The notes beneath the pieces are model-generated. The model was not told where the DNA came from. It did no database searches and saw only the letters and a program-made list of their open reading frames with translations. Below, piece by piece: positions 21,986 to 31,735 of a stretch of DNA of 35,000 nt; within the stretch, counting starts at the first letter, position 1; every line of letters starts with the position of its first letter. The DNA lies in assembly GCA_012295275.1 (NCBI GenBank), contig CM022672.1, positions 6,103,943 to 6,138,942 on the forward strand, in the 5' to 3' direction. The position numbers and the translations under genes are program-made. The stretch is from Chrysomallon squamiferum (Eukaryota > Mollusca > Gastropoda > Neomphalida > Peltospiridae).

Positions 21986-22318
21986 ACTGATATCTGGTAT
22001 GTTATACAGTAAATCTGTCACATTCCTGTTCCTTTCTTTCTTTCGTATCTTTTTTTTCTTCTTCTTTTTTTTTTTTCTTTCTTTCTCTCGACAAAACTGA
22101 ACGAGCCGTTGAAAGAATGATAAATATATTAGAACTGTGTCTGCGACTGATGCAGACAATTCTGATTCCCAGTATTTCCATTTGGCTGCATTCATAACTT
22201 AACCAGTCGACTGTAGTATATTTTGTTTGACCAGTGTAGGTGGGCGACTGTTAAATGGTTATGTTTGTGGATGACACGTACTGGGCTCAGTCTATCTGTA
22301 GGTGAACCACCGACCTTC
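21986..22318. other. Mixed sequence with a T/C-rich tract
   Basis: TTTC/TTCT units and T runs at 22028-22090, then ordinary mixed sequence. This may include the left part of the dispersed element that follows, but the other copy does not share it. Confidence 0.4.
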
Positions 22319-22745
22319 TCAGTAAAACACTAAAACTCATCTCTCTCCCTCCTGTCAGCTGTCCCCAAAATAGATGTGTTTAAAACTGAATAAACAAATA
22401 ACGATGATGATGATGATGATGATAACAAGATGACAACAACCACCACCACAACAAAAATAATAATAATAATAAGAAGAAGAAGAAGGATGTGACGATGATA
22501 ATAATAAACATATTTTATTTTAACACAATGAAACTATAACAATAATGTATTACCTCTGGTATTGGAAATGTTTTATGCTAATAATGGATTTGTATTTGCT
22601 GCTAATACTGCTAGACTTTAATTACACATACAGAAGAAACTGCGAAGATAAGCTGCTAACATTTGAAACACATCGATGAAAACAAAAAGAAAGAAAGAAA
22701 GAACGAAGGAAGGACGGAAAGAAAAATAAAACATCAGCGAATACC
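22319..22745 (+). mobile_element. Dispersed repeat, copy 1 (unclassified, with internal GAT microsatellite)
   Basis: Matches 31249-31735 in the same orientation. Shared blocks in order are CAGTA-A-ACTAAAACT, CTCCCTCCTGT, CCCAAAA-AGATGTGTTT, GAATAAACAAATA, a GAT microsatellite, ACAACAACCACC, an A-rich/AAT tract, ATAATAAACATATT, then a ~90-bp block (GGAAATGTTTTATG, AATGGATTTGTATTTGCT, ACACATACAGAAGAAA) and ACATCGATGAAAACAAAAAG. In the ~90-bp block I count about seven differences. This copy lacks about 28 bases present in copy 2 (after the GATGTGTTT block). No coding sequence is present, so it would be non-autonomous. It could be a SINE tail, a MITE-like element or a Helitron-type element with an internal microsatellite; I cannot choose. 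Confidence 0.75.
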
Positions 22746-23150
22746 TGCGCGTTGTCATCATCTGAATTGTCGAGGTACTACAATTAATTTAGTAATAACA
22801 AAATGCACGTGCTTGCATGCATGACACACCCTGACGAGAAATCAGTTTTGCAAGGCCACGCGCGCGTATCAATTTATACAGGTTGTAGTCTGAACCTGGT
22901 CGACGTTGATTGCAAAACACTCGTCGAGATTCACAAACTCTGTTTTGGAAGGTGCAAATTAGGGAGCCATAAATGTTAACGACAACAATGGACGTCGGAG
23001 AGGGGACACAAAGAAACGGCGCTTCGTGACTGGAAACTGGTAGTTAATCGCCAGCGGAACACCAGTAGAGAACTAGTGGATGTTTCCGCTTCGGTGAGTC
23101 GCTAACTACAAGTGTAATGCAAACTAGAAGGGAAAGTAAAACGCGTGTCT
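22746..23150. other. Island of complex, CpG-containing sequence
   Basis: Contains GCACGTGCTTGCATGCATG (near 22803), CCACGCGCGCG (near 22856) and GGTCGACGTTGA (near 22898). No open frame is credible. Candidate regulatory DNA. Confidence 0.3.
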
Positions 23151-23995
23151 ATCGTGTGTTTTTATTTTATTCACAAATAACCGTGGCATTTTTTTTTATA
23201 TATATTTTTTTTTTATAATTATTATTATTATTTTTTTTTTTTTTTTTTTTTTTTTTTATGAATGGTGTTTTAAATTAATCTGTTATTTTGGATTAAATGC
23301 TGGTGTCAGAAAATATCGTTGGGTTTAAAATAACAGGTATTACAAAATAAAAAAATCGTTGGGTTTTTTAAAAATAACAGTGTTTCATCACGTTAAACTA
23401 CGAAGAAAATAAAAAAAAAAAATGATTTGATCATAAGAGAAAGAGTCAGAAAAAAAACAAAAATAAACTACATGTATTATATCAATAAAATAATTTTACA
23501 TTTAATTACTTATTGTTTTCTACAGACCATTATAATTATTTTAGAGAGATCACTGATTGATATCATGTGATATTAAACCTTTAATAAATGAATAGCTACG
23601 ATCATTATGAAAATACATTTCTTCCGCTTCTTGTTCGTCTTCTTCTGCTATGCATATCATATCTCGATATACATTTTTAGCAGTGTTTACAGTGCCTTAC
23701 TGTAAATTATAAAACTGTGTGTAGCGCTATAGACAGATCTGCGTCTCTAAGTGAAAACAAAGGTTTATGATATCGTATTACTGTGTAAGTAGGCGTACGT
23801 CCAGTATTCAATATTTGATGTACGGTTATACACAAGTGGATTTACTGGCATAGAGGCGCATACAACAACGTATATTCTATTTCAATAAAAATAATAGATT
23901 AAATAATTACCTGTGATCAATTTTTAATAACCGAGCTTTGCAGGTTATGACAGTTTAGCGAGACTAGACTAATGTGTGGAATCAGGGAATGAGTC
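23151..23995. other. AT-rich then mixed DNA
   Basis: A T run at 23231-23257 and A-rich stretches near 23407-23460. 23620-23860 is mixed sequence without recognisable features. Confidence 0.45.
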
Positions 23996-24003
23996 TTTTG
24001 ACA

Positions 24004-24017
24004 TCTCTCTCTCGCTC

Positions 24018-24107
<90 letters not shown>
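24004..24107. repeat. (TC)n microsatellite, about 50 units
   Basis: A TC run with two CG interruptions near its left end. The overlapping Leu/Ser frame is an artefact. Confidence 0.97.
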
Positions 24108-24109
<2 letters not shown>

Positions 24110-24765
24110 GAAACCCATTTCATCTGAAATTTTTTATATAAAACGACGAGGACACCTTTTCTAAAACTGTGGATCCATTCCTGACACTGTTGTTGTCAAC
24201 CTGAATTCATTGTCAGTGACTTTACGTCAGTTCCTTTCACTGTCAGGAATAAATAAAACACTGCAAGTCAAACACTCATCCATATTTAAAATGTTATTAT
24301 ACCAAAATTCAATAGCAAAGTAACTACCTCGATACGTTTTTTGTTGTCATTTTTACTGGAAACATTTGTCATTTTATTTGTTGAAGGAAATACTAGTGGG
24401 TCTAACTACGCTTTGTCCCATTGTAAATGGCATATTGTGAACAGATGGTGTTTCTTTTTAATTATACATCGGTCATTGCTTAGTATCAAGAGAGTTTATT
24501 TGCGTTTGGAAAAGCTCTGAATGTAGTTATATTCTGAGGTAAAAAATTGTTTTAAATAAAGCGATTGGATGATTCTCCTATGTAATGATGTTTTAGATGT
24601 TACTTGTTGTTGGTGAAAAAGTATCATCACTAATCAAACGTACACTGAAGTCAAACGAACGATAACAAATATACAGCCGTTGTATTATTAATACTGGAAA
24701 ATAATATCTGTGACAAATAAATAATGATTAAATAATGCTACTAAAAGTTGTATTTGTCACAACGG
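24108..24765. other. Mixed AT-rich DNA
   Basis: Moderately complex sequence with no recognisable gene, repeat or site cluster. Confidence 0.4.
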
Positions 24766-24842
24766 GACCTCACCGCGGTACAGTCATAAAGCGCTGTTTT
24801 GAAGCGTGAGAGTTCGCGAGATCAACTCTCGTCTGTGCTTTG
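24766..24842 (+). mobile_element. tRNA-derived SINE-like fragment
   Basis: GGGACCTCACCGCGGTACAG leads into ATAAAGCGCTGTTTTGAAGC and then GATCAACTC at 24820-24828. The last fits the RNA polymerase III B-box pattern GWTCRANNC. The TAAAGCGCT segment is where many tRNA-derived SINE heads have the end of the A-box region. The A-box itself seems damaged, with about two bases missing. The element is followed within 20 bp by TTA/TCA microsatellite, which may replace its tail. Not a functional tRNA, since no intact acceptor stem is visible. Confidence 0.5.
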
Positions 24843-24857
24843 TTCGATAATTCATAT

Positions 24858-25040
24858 ATATTATTATTATTATTGTTAGTATTATTATTATTATTATCAT
24901 CATCATCATCATCATCATCATTATTATTATTATTATTGCTATTATTATTGTTATTATTATTATTATCATCATCATTATTATTATTATTGTTGTTAGTATT
25001 ATTATTATTATTATCATCATCATCATCATTATTATTATTA

Positions 25041-25099
<59 letters not shown>

Positions 25100-25100
25100 T
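24858..25100. repeat. Compound (ATT)n / (ATC)n microsatellite with a ~117-bp internal duplication
   Basis: ATT and ATC blocks alternate. The marker GTTAGTATTATT followed by ATCATCATC occurs at 24875 and again at 24992, showing that a 117-bp segment was duplicated. 25040-25098 is pure TTA. All long frames on both strands are repeat artefacts. Confidence 0.92.
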
Positions 25101-25313
25101 TTTCAAATTTCTTTTAGAGCAGAATTTGTAAATGGTGTTGTACGTAGTGTTAAGGAACGTACAAACTAACTGGAGAAAACTAGTTTTGTCGTCCAATTAC
25201 AGACGAGTATATAAAAATAAATATATGTATGTACGTATTTATTTACAGATACACGTATGCACATATATCGCTTGTTTTCATATAAAATTAATGTACAAAG
25301 AGATCATTCACTT
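25101..25313. other. Mixed DNA between microsatellites
   Basis: Ordinary sequence; no feature recognised. Confidence 0.4.
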
Positions 25314-25329
25314 ACATACATACATACAT

Positions 25330-25396
<67 letters not shown>

Positions 25397-25426
25397 TACA
25401 TACATACATACATACATACATACATT
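25314..25426. repeat. (ACAT)n (CAGA)n (ACAT)n compound microsatellite
   Basis: ACAT units at 25315-25330, CAGA units at 25331-25394 and ACAT units at 25395-25425. The arrangement is nearly symmetric (ACAT on both sides). It directly abuts a SINE-like head. Confidence 0.97.
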
Positions 25427-25427
25427 A

Positions 25428-25610
25428 AAGTTGTCTCGGTGGCTGAACTGTAACATCGTCCGCTTTAGGTGAATGGGTGTCATACGTTCGAACCTCATCA
25501 GCGGCATCTGACGGGTTTGTGAGGTCGTGACTGGACTTTGTCCTCCTGCGCCAGTGCGTTCCTGAATGTTGTCTACGTGCAGAGTCTAATCAAACATACA
25601 TAAGACAGAG
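25428..25610 (+). mobile_element. tRNA-derived SINE, head with A and B boxes
   Basis: TGGCTGAACTG at 25440-25450 fits the A-box pattern TRGYNNARNNG, and GTTCGAACC at 25486-25494 fits the B-box GWTCRANNC. The 35-base spacing is usual for tRNA-derived RNA polymerase III promoters. The head starts near 25430 (GTTGTCTCGGTGGCTG), just behind the ACAT run. About 100 bp of non-tRNA body follow (GACGGGTTTGTGAGG, CCTCCTGCGCCAGTGCG). Stems are too mismatched for a working tRNA. The 3' end is uncertain; ACATACATAAGACAGAG near 25594 may be the tail. Confidence 0.65.
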
Positions 25611-26094
25611 AATATTCAAAATCCTAAACTACAAATATACATACATGTGTGTGTTTTTATTTACTCCTGAAATTATTTATTCGCCTTCACTGAAATTCTC
25701 AGATATCAGTTATGAATGGTTTAATCTTTATGCTTTGATCAATAACGTTCATATAAATAATTACATTTCACTGAATTGTCTATTACCATGAAACTAGAAA
25801 GGAAAAAGACAGGGAAAGGAAAATGATATTTCGATAGCAAAACTAATTATCATTTATAAAAGCTAGGCTTATAAAGAGGTTATTAGAAAACTGAGGATAA
25901 AATAAAAGAAATATATATTAGAAATAACTTAAATATGACGCGTTGTTTAAAGTTATAAAACAATTAATTATATAAAAAAAAATATTAGTTATATAGATTA
26001 GAGGTTATTGGCTGAAATAAATGAAATAATTATTTCAGTACATCTTTAAATTCGTAAAATAAAGTAATTTTATTGTTTTTAAAACGTACTGCAG
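25611..26094. other. AT-rich intergenic DNA
   Basis: AT-rich filler; no feature recognised. Confidence 0.45.
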
Positions 26095-26222
26095 TATTAT
26101 ATTATATTATATTATATTATTATATTATATTATATTATATTATATTATATTATATTATATTATATTATACTATGTTATATTATATTGCATTACATTATAC
26201 TACATTATATTATATTATATTA
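26095..26222. repeat. (ATATT)n pentanucleotide microsatellite, second array
   Basis: The same motif and orientation as 10529-10757. The left part is clean and the right part worn (TATACTATG, TTGCATTACATTATACTACA). Confidence 0.95.
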
Positions 26223-26281
26223 TCGTTATCGCTATCATTATCGTTTTGTTTTTATTAGTTTTTTATTATTATTGTTATTTC

Positions 26282-26336
<55 letters not shown>

Positions 26337-27084
26337 TTAGATTTTTGGTTTGTTTCTCTTTTTATTTTCATTGTTGTTGTTATTTATTTTATTTAAATAA
26401 TTTATTGTTTTCATTGCTGTTGTTAATTATTAAATATTAATTATTTGGTTATTTGTTTAATAATTTATTCACTGTTTAATTTTCAGTATTAATCAGAAAT
26501 TAATTATTCATTATGTACACTACATGTCTATTCAGCAATTTATAGCGTTCTTTTTTTTCTTAGTTCTTTTTTTAACATTTTGATATCCAAATAAATTCTT
26601 AATTTCACCAGGTACAATATGAAAACAAATAATTTGCTATAAAGAATTCTGATTAAGAGCATCTGTACAAGTATCTGTCTGTGTATCTGTCTGTCCCTCC
26701 CTCCCTTTATCCATCCATCCATCCATTTGTCAATATATCTATATACATATATATGTCTATTCAAACAAATAGGCATACATATAAATTATGTGAACACAAT
26801 TATCGGAATTAATAACTGAAAGGTTTTTGTTATTATTGTGAAATTACTTCTTTTAAAAAAAAAAATACATGAATAGTATTTCGTAGATTACCGTTTTATT
26901 AATATATATAAATTATTTTATTTCTGTTTCAGTTCAAAGGTGAAAAAGTATTATTATAAAAGGTGAAAAAATACGAAAAAGTGTACATAAATGTTAACAT
27001 CAAATATTTTTACTGTGCATTTTTCTTTGTTGGTTGTTTTCGGAGGTTTTTATTTTTGTATATTTTATATTTTTTATTTTATTT
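26223..27084. other. AT-rich DNA with a (TTA)n tract
   Basis: TTA units at 26286-26337, CATC units near 26711-26726, and otherwise AT-rich filler. The minus-strand frame at 26540-26776 has no recognisable domain. Confidence 0.5.
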
Positions 27085-27190
27085 AATTATTTATTTATTC
27101 GCTCGTTCATTATTTTTTTTGTTATTGTTGTTACATAATGTATTTGACTGATTAAACGTCAGAGTGTTTCATTCAGCTGTTGTTGTTTTT
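27085..27190 (+). repeat. Dispersed-repeat module, second copy, not amplified
   Basis: Matches 18037-18140 in the same orientation: TTTATTCGCTCGTTC, TTATTGTTGTTA, TTGACTGATTAAACGTCA and GTGTTTCATTCAGCTGTTG. Here the sequence ends in GTT/T-rich DNA after about one and a half of the ~43-bp units, with no long array. Confidence 0.65.
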
Positions 27191-27348
27191 TTTTTTCGTT
27201 GTTGTTGTTTTTTGTTTCTTTGTTTCTTGTTGTTTTTAAGTTTGTGCAAACATACATCACCGTAAAGTTTGTTAAAGTTTAGCTATAAAGGTGGGGTTTT
27301 TTGTTAGTTTTCTATTATTATTATTTCTTTTATTATTATAATTATTTA

Positions 27349-27411
<63 letters not shown>

Positions 27412-27744
27412 GGTAAAATAAAATAATAATAATAATATATGTAATAATAATTTCTAAAACTATAAAGATTTTATTGGTATTTATTATTATGACAAAATAA
27501 TGTAAAAAATGGCAATAAGAGGAGATCATTATTTTAAGTGTAAAATACAGTGATCGTCATTTAAGTTTTACTCTACATAAAGAAACCAAACAACTATTTT
27601 TACCTCTTTTTTTTGTCTTCTTTTTTTTTGTCATAAGATTAAAACTACAACTGCTATTTAAACTTCAGCTATGTATATAATAACACACACGATCGCTATT
27701 TAATTTTAACTTTTAAAAAAACTCAACATTTTGACGTTTTAATT
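27191..27744. repeat. GTT-rich stretch, (TTA)n microsatellite and AT-rich DNA
   Basis: GTT/TTG units at 27190-27235 and a TTA run at about 27343-27411. The rest is AT-rich. The minus-strand Asn-run frame at 27272-27529 is an artefact. Confidence 0.85.
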
Positions 27745-27870
27745 GTTATAAATAAAACAATAACACGTGACGCTGACTGTAAACGGTGTTGTGTTACTTT
27801 TGTTGCCCGTCACGTGAGCCGCCACGGAGCATGAAACTTCCGGAAGTATTGGAAATCATTATCAGACATT
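27745..27870. promoter_or_regulatory. Candidate promoter or enhancer: E-boxes and an ETS palindrome
   Basis: CACGTG at 27764-27769, TAAACGG at 27780-27786 (BARHL-like), TCACGTGA at 27810-27817 and the 12-base ETS palindrome ACTTCCGGAAGT at 27836-27847 all lie within about 85 bp, with GAGCCGCCACGGAGC between the last two. This combination is typical of TATA-less promoters. The only ATG in the core (27831) opens just 13 codons, so no gene can be attached on the + strand. A lncRNA or a distant enhancer is possible. Inference from motifs only. Confidence 0.4.
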
Positions 27871-27909
27871 AAGTCCAATTTTTTTGGTTTGTTGTTGTTG
27901 TTATATTTC

Positions 27910-28450
27910 ATTTTCTACCTGAGCAAGCGACCCGTGGCCGGAGCTGTTGTGTACGTACCTAAATTACTTCCAAGTCGCTCTAATCGGCTTAGCTGAATGG
28001 CTCCATCGCAGGAAGAAAACTGCGCTCGCATCGAAGTCGCGAAATAAAGAGCTATCAATCTCACAAACGCGATTCAGGTGAATTAATTAATGATTGATCT
28101 TTAGGTAATTAGGGCCATTGACAAACAACTATCCTGAAGAATTAATTTATCGTCTTTCTACATGTGGGCATTATAAGCATTGGCTGCAATTAAAAATTGA
28201 TCAACCTTGCATTAAAAGCTCCCAGACTCGATGTTCGCGAAGAAAGGACTCCTTTCACTCGCAGATCCGATACACTTGCTCTTTGCTGTGAAAAAACGGA
28301 AAAAGGAAATAAGAAAAGAAACAACCTTCGCTTAATTTTCCTATTTCACGCTCTTTTACACTCTCAGAGGAAGGAATTGGGGTCTTAAAACGGCGCTGTA
28401 TAGGAAGTCGATGTTCCTGACGCCAGAGATTTAAACCGTTATAAAAAGGT
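27910..28450. other. Island of complex sequence with dense TAAT sites (candidate conserved enhancer)
   Basis: About 540 bp without simple repeats. 28060-28160 has CAGGTG, GAATTAATTAATGATTG, TAGGTAATTAGGG, CCATTGACAAAC and AGAATTAATTTATCG, meaning four or more AATTAA/TAATTA cores and a CCATTGACAA stretch that resembles a SOX site. 27915-28055 is mixed CpG-containing sequence (CGACCCGTGGCCGG, TCGAAGTCGCG). The frame at 28197-28388 has no recognisable domain. Confidence 0.4.
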
Positions 28451-28464
28451 AGAATAGAAATACT

Positions 28465-28497
<33 letters not shown>

Positions 28498-28499
28498 GC
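28451..28499. repeat. Poly-T tract, 30 bases
   Basis: An uninterrupted T run at 28467-28496 separating two complex islands. Confidence 0.97.
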
Positions 28500-28925
28500 T
28501 TCAATATCTGAATAAAACATTACTCGATCATCAGTGTTTTTTTCTCGAATACGGTTGCTGAGCTGAATAATAAGCCCTTTGATTTTGTGGTTTTAATGTT
28601 AGGCCGTTTTTGCTGTAAGAAATTAATCTGAAAAGGTGGGTGATAAAAGCGACGGCTTCGATCTATGAACGTAATTGTCATATTAGCTTTCTAAGCACCT
28701 AATTTAACTCTACAAGCCGGTAATCTATATCGTCTTCAACTTAAGAACAATCAGTCACAGAGAAGATTACGTCGAGATGAAGTCGATACCGTCGTTGTTG
28801 TTGATGATGATGATTTCTTTTCATGCGCCTGCGTGGACTGGCATAAATTAGAAAGTGTCTAAATAAGACAGTTTAGTTAGTACTTTCGTGTAACTGAGTG
28901 ATCGTAAGAGGCTCGAGTTTGTTTT
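28500..28925. other. Island of complex sequence
   Basis: Mixed sequence containing CACCTAATTTAAC (near 28696), TACGTCGAGATG (near 28768) and a short GAT run near 28803. No coding signal. Candidate regulatory DNA. Confidence 0.3.
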
Positions 28926-29135
28926 TTTTGTGTGTGTTAAACACATTTCAATACGGTATCAGTTTTTTTTTTTTTTTAAAAAGGATTTTAACGCGAATAC
29001 AAATTTCTTTCTTTTATTTATTTACTTGTGTATTTATTTATTTATTTATTTTTTATTTATTTATTTCGTTCGTTCGTTTATTTATTTATTTATTTTTTTA
29101 TTTTTTTATTTATATAGTTATTTATTTATTATTCA
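28926..29135. repeat. Poly-T and (TTTA)n tract
   Basis: A T run at 28963-28977 and TTTA units at about 29013-29130 with GTTC units near 29066-29078. Overlapping frames (28898-29323, 28930-29202) are repeat-derived. Confidence 0.9.
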
Positions 29136-29493
29136 ACCACAGCCGAGTCTCGAACTTCCTCCCCACAAAATTCCTAAACTCCAAGATCCCCTATTCCCAT
29201 AAAAAAAAAAAGTCGCATTGCTCTTGTTACACCTCTCACAGTTGCTTTATGACTGACATTTTGCTAAACACCGTTTTATTATATATTTTTTCTGTTTCTC
29301 CGCCAGCTAAGGTTTATCGCTGATATTTAACTCGCCTTTACCTCGATCAGATTATTTCGTAAAGCTAATGGTTCTCAATTACAGTGTTTAAGAAACCGGC
29401 ATCATCGACTTGGCGTCGTCTTCAGCTATCGTCTCCATCTTTCTGGGCAGCTTTTCGAAACGTTACGACTTTACTGAAACCTGTAATTGGGCT

Positions 29494-29524
<31 letters not shown>

Positions 29525-29613
29525 AGACGTGCTCTTTATCTCTGGGCCTTCAACCTTTTGTAGTAGACCAGGATCACATCGAGGATTTGGCGGGTCTGTA
29601 ATATGGAAGGGTT

Positions 29614-29616
<3 letters not shown>
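29136..29616. other. Island of complex sequence
   Basis: Mixed sequence with an A run near 29200-29211 and a short TC run at 29497-29523. 29340-29470 is the most complex part (GGCATCATCGACTTGGCGTC). No exon recognised. Confidence 0.3.
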
Positions 29617-29654
<38 letters not shown>

Positions 29655-30106
29655 GACACTTTGTTAAATGCAGGTTAAAAAGCACCAAATGCTCTGTTGT
29701 TGAGCGAGCGAGCGACATTCCAGTGTTGAAAAATAGCATTCAGTAATAAGACAGCAGAAATCCCATGCTTGAAGAAACAGGTTTGTTCTCAGAAGGGTAG
29801 TTTTGTTATGCTTGTGTAGATTTATTAATGGTATGAGGTCCTTAGGTCGTTTTACAGGAGGGCTCGAAAAAAAAAAAAAAAAAAAAACAATATCAACCTG
29901 ACATCTTTTCTTGTTAGACACTTACGTACTGTCGTGTTTATTTTTTATTTTTTTTTATAAATGTGTGCTTCTTTTTACTAAAGATAAATGGCTTTTTTTC
30001 TTTGTAGTCACTTCGTGTCGTTATAAGTTTGTAATTATTTGTAGACACTTAATATTTTTACAACGCGAAGATGAATTTCATCTTTCCTAAACTATGAGCA
30101 GGCAGT
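29617..30106. other. Poly-T tract and mixed DNA
   Basis: A 32-base T run at 29617-29648 and a 21-base A run at 29867-29887, about 220 bp apart and able to pair. GAGC units lie near 29702-29715. The minus-strand frame at 29664-29921 includes a Phe run from the A tract and is not credible. Confidence 0.5.
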
Positions 30107-30450
30107 TAGTATTTCTTACACTTAAACAATGAACACACACGATATTTCTTATACTGTAAATACACACGTAAACAATGAACACACACGATATTTCTTATAC
30201 TGTAAATACACACTTAAACAATGAACACATACGATATTTCTTATACTGTAAATACACACTTAAACAATGAACACACACGATATTTCTTATACTGCGTGAT
30301 GAGTAAACACTTAGTATTGCTTAAATTCTGAATATACGTGATATTTCTCACCTTATGAATTGACATGATATTTCTCACATTATCAATGGTCACTTAATAT
30401 TTTTTAATCTATGAAAGGAACACTTAATATTTCTTATATTATCAATATAC
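30107..30450. repeat. 46-bp minisatellite, four good units plus decayed copies
   Basis: GATATTTCTTATACTG occurs at 30141, 30187, 30233 and 30279, exactly 46 bp apart each time. Units contain TAAATACACACTTAAACAAT and GAACACACAC. From about 30295 the array decays into shorter related pieces (GATATTTCTCAC at 30339 and 30368; CACTTAATATTT near 30390 and 30421). The good copies differ at only two or three positions, so the central expansion is young. Confidence 0.92.
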
Positions 30451-31248
30451 ACTTAATCTCCAAGAAAGCAATAACGCACGCACTCACACAAGCATACATG
30501 CATACATACATAAATACATACATGCATACATACATACGTAAATACATACATATAAACATACATACATACATACATACATATACACATACACACAGAGCAT
30601 GCATTTATAGTTTACATACAAAAATACAAAGAGACACTAACATATTCAAAAACATATATGTATATTTATGTTATTGCCATATGAAAAAAAAAATTGTTAA
30701 GATATCCCTATTTATTTTCTATATTAAGTTTTTAAGAAAAGTTATTTTTGTTGTGTTTATCGTTTTTCTTACCTGAAAATTAGTAACGCCCACTTAAGCT
30801 TTCTCTGTCGCACTCACACGCACACGCACGGGCACACACACACACATACATAGAGAGAGAATCACAGACAGAGAAAGAGAGAGTGTGAAAGAAAGACAGA
30901 CAGACAGACAGACAGGCACAAATAGATACACATATCAAACAGTAATATGAGAGAAACTGGTATTCATGATTTACACGTATACACACAAACCTGTCTACAG
31001 TTACACTGGAACAGAACATTACAGTAACTTTACCTTGTTTAATGATATTACCAGTAGATTACCCAGAGATGTTTAAAACATATTTTTCAGTGGAGTGCAT
31101 GAATACTAACATGAAAACATAGACAAATATCATTTATACTGTTTTAAAATGCCTAAAGCAAGAGATAACACTCTATTTGAGATGTCTAATTAGAATTCGA
31201 CAAACTTGACAGAACGATACCAATACAATAAAACGTATAAGAAACATC
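30451..31248. repeat. (ACAT)n tract, CA/GA/CAGA patches and mixed DNA
   Basis: ACAT units at 30490-30595, CA units at 30812-30846, GA units near 30850-30888 and CAGA units at 30894-30915. 30930-31248 is AT-rich mixed sequence. Frames here are repeat-derived. Confidence 0.8.
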
Positions 31249-31735
31249 CAGTAGAATACTAAAACTAATCTGTCTCCCTCCTGTTAGTTGTTCCCAAAAC
31301 AGATGTGTTTCAAACACCACTGGATATAACCACTTTTAGCCCGAATAAACAAATAGCAATGATGATGATGATGATGATGATGATGACAAGATAACAACAA
31401 CCACCGCCACCACAAAAAAAAAAAAAAAAAAAAAAAAAAATAATAATAAAAAAAAAAAAATAATAATAATAATAAAAAAAAAAAAAATAATAAAAATGAT
31501 GGTAATGATGATGATGATGATGATGATGATGATAATAAACATATTAATAAAACTATAATAATAATCTATTACTTCTGGTACTGGAAATGTTTTATGGTAA
31601 TAATGGATTTGTATTTGCTACTAATACTGCTAAATTCTAATTACACATACAGAAGAAAAACATCGATGAAAACAAAAAGAAAAAATGAAGGAAAGAAAAA
31701 TAATTTATTGTTATGTCAAAAACATCAGAGAAAGT
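31249..31735 (+). mobile_element. Dispersed repeat, copy 2 (unclassified, with internal GAT and A-rich tracts)
   Basis: Partner of 22319-22745 in the same orientation, about 8.9 kb away. It retains CACCACTGGATATAACCAC (31315-31333), missing in copy 1. Its internal tract is longer, with GAT units at 31360-31386 and 31505-31532 and a 27-base A run at 31414-31440. After the shared ACATCGATGAAAAC block it has an extra TTTATTGTTATGTC relative to copy 1. No coding sequence. Confidence 0.75.

Noticed and set aside
24766-25500. Genuine tRNA genes
   Set aside because: B-boxes are good, but acceptor and T stems do not pair properly and one A-box is damaged; SINE heads fit better.
27831-27872. ATG directly after GAGCCGCCACGGAGC as a gene start
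   Set aside because: Only 13 codons before a stop and no GT donor that continues into a recognisable exon.
28197-28388. 63-codon frame in a complex island
   Set aside because: Short, no recognisable domain, no splice or promoter context tied to it.
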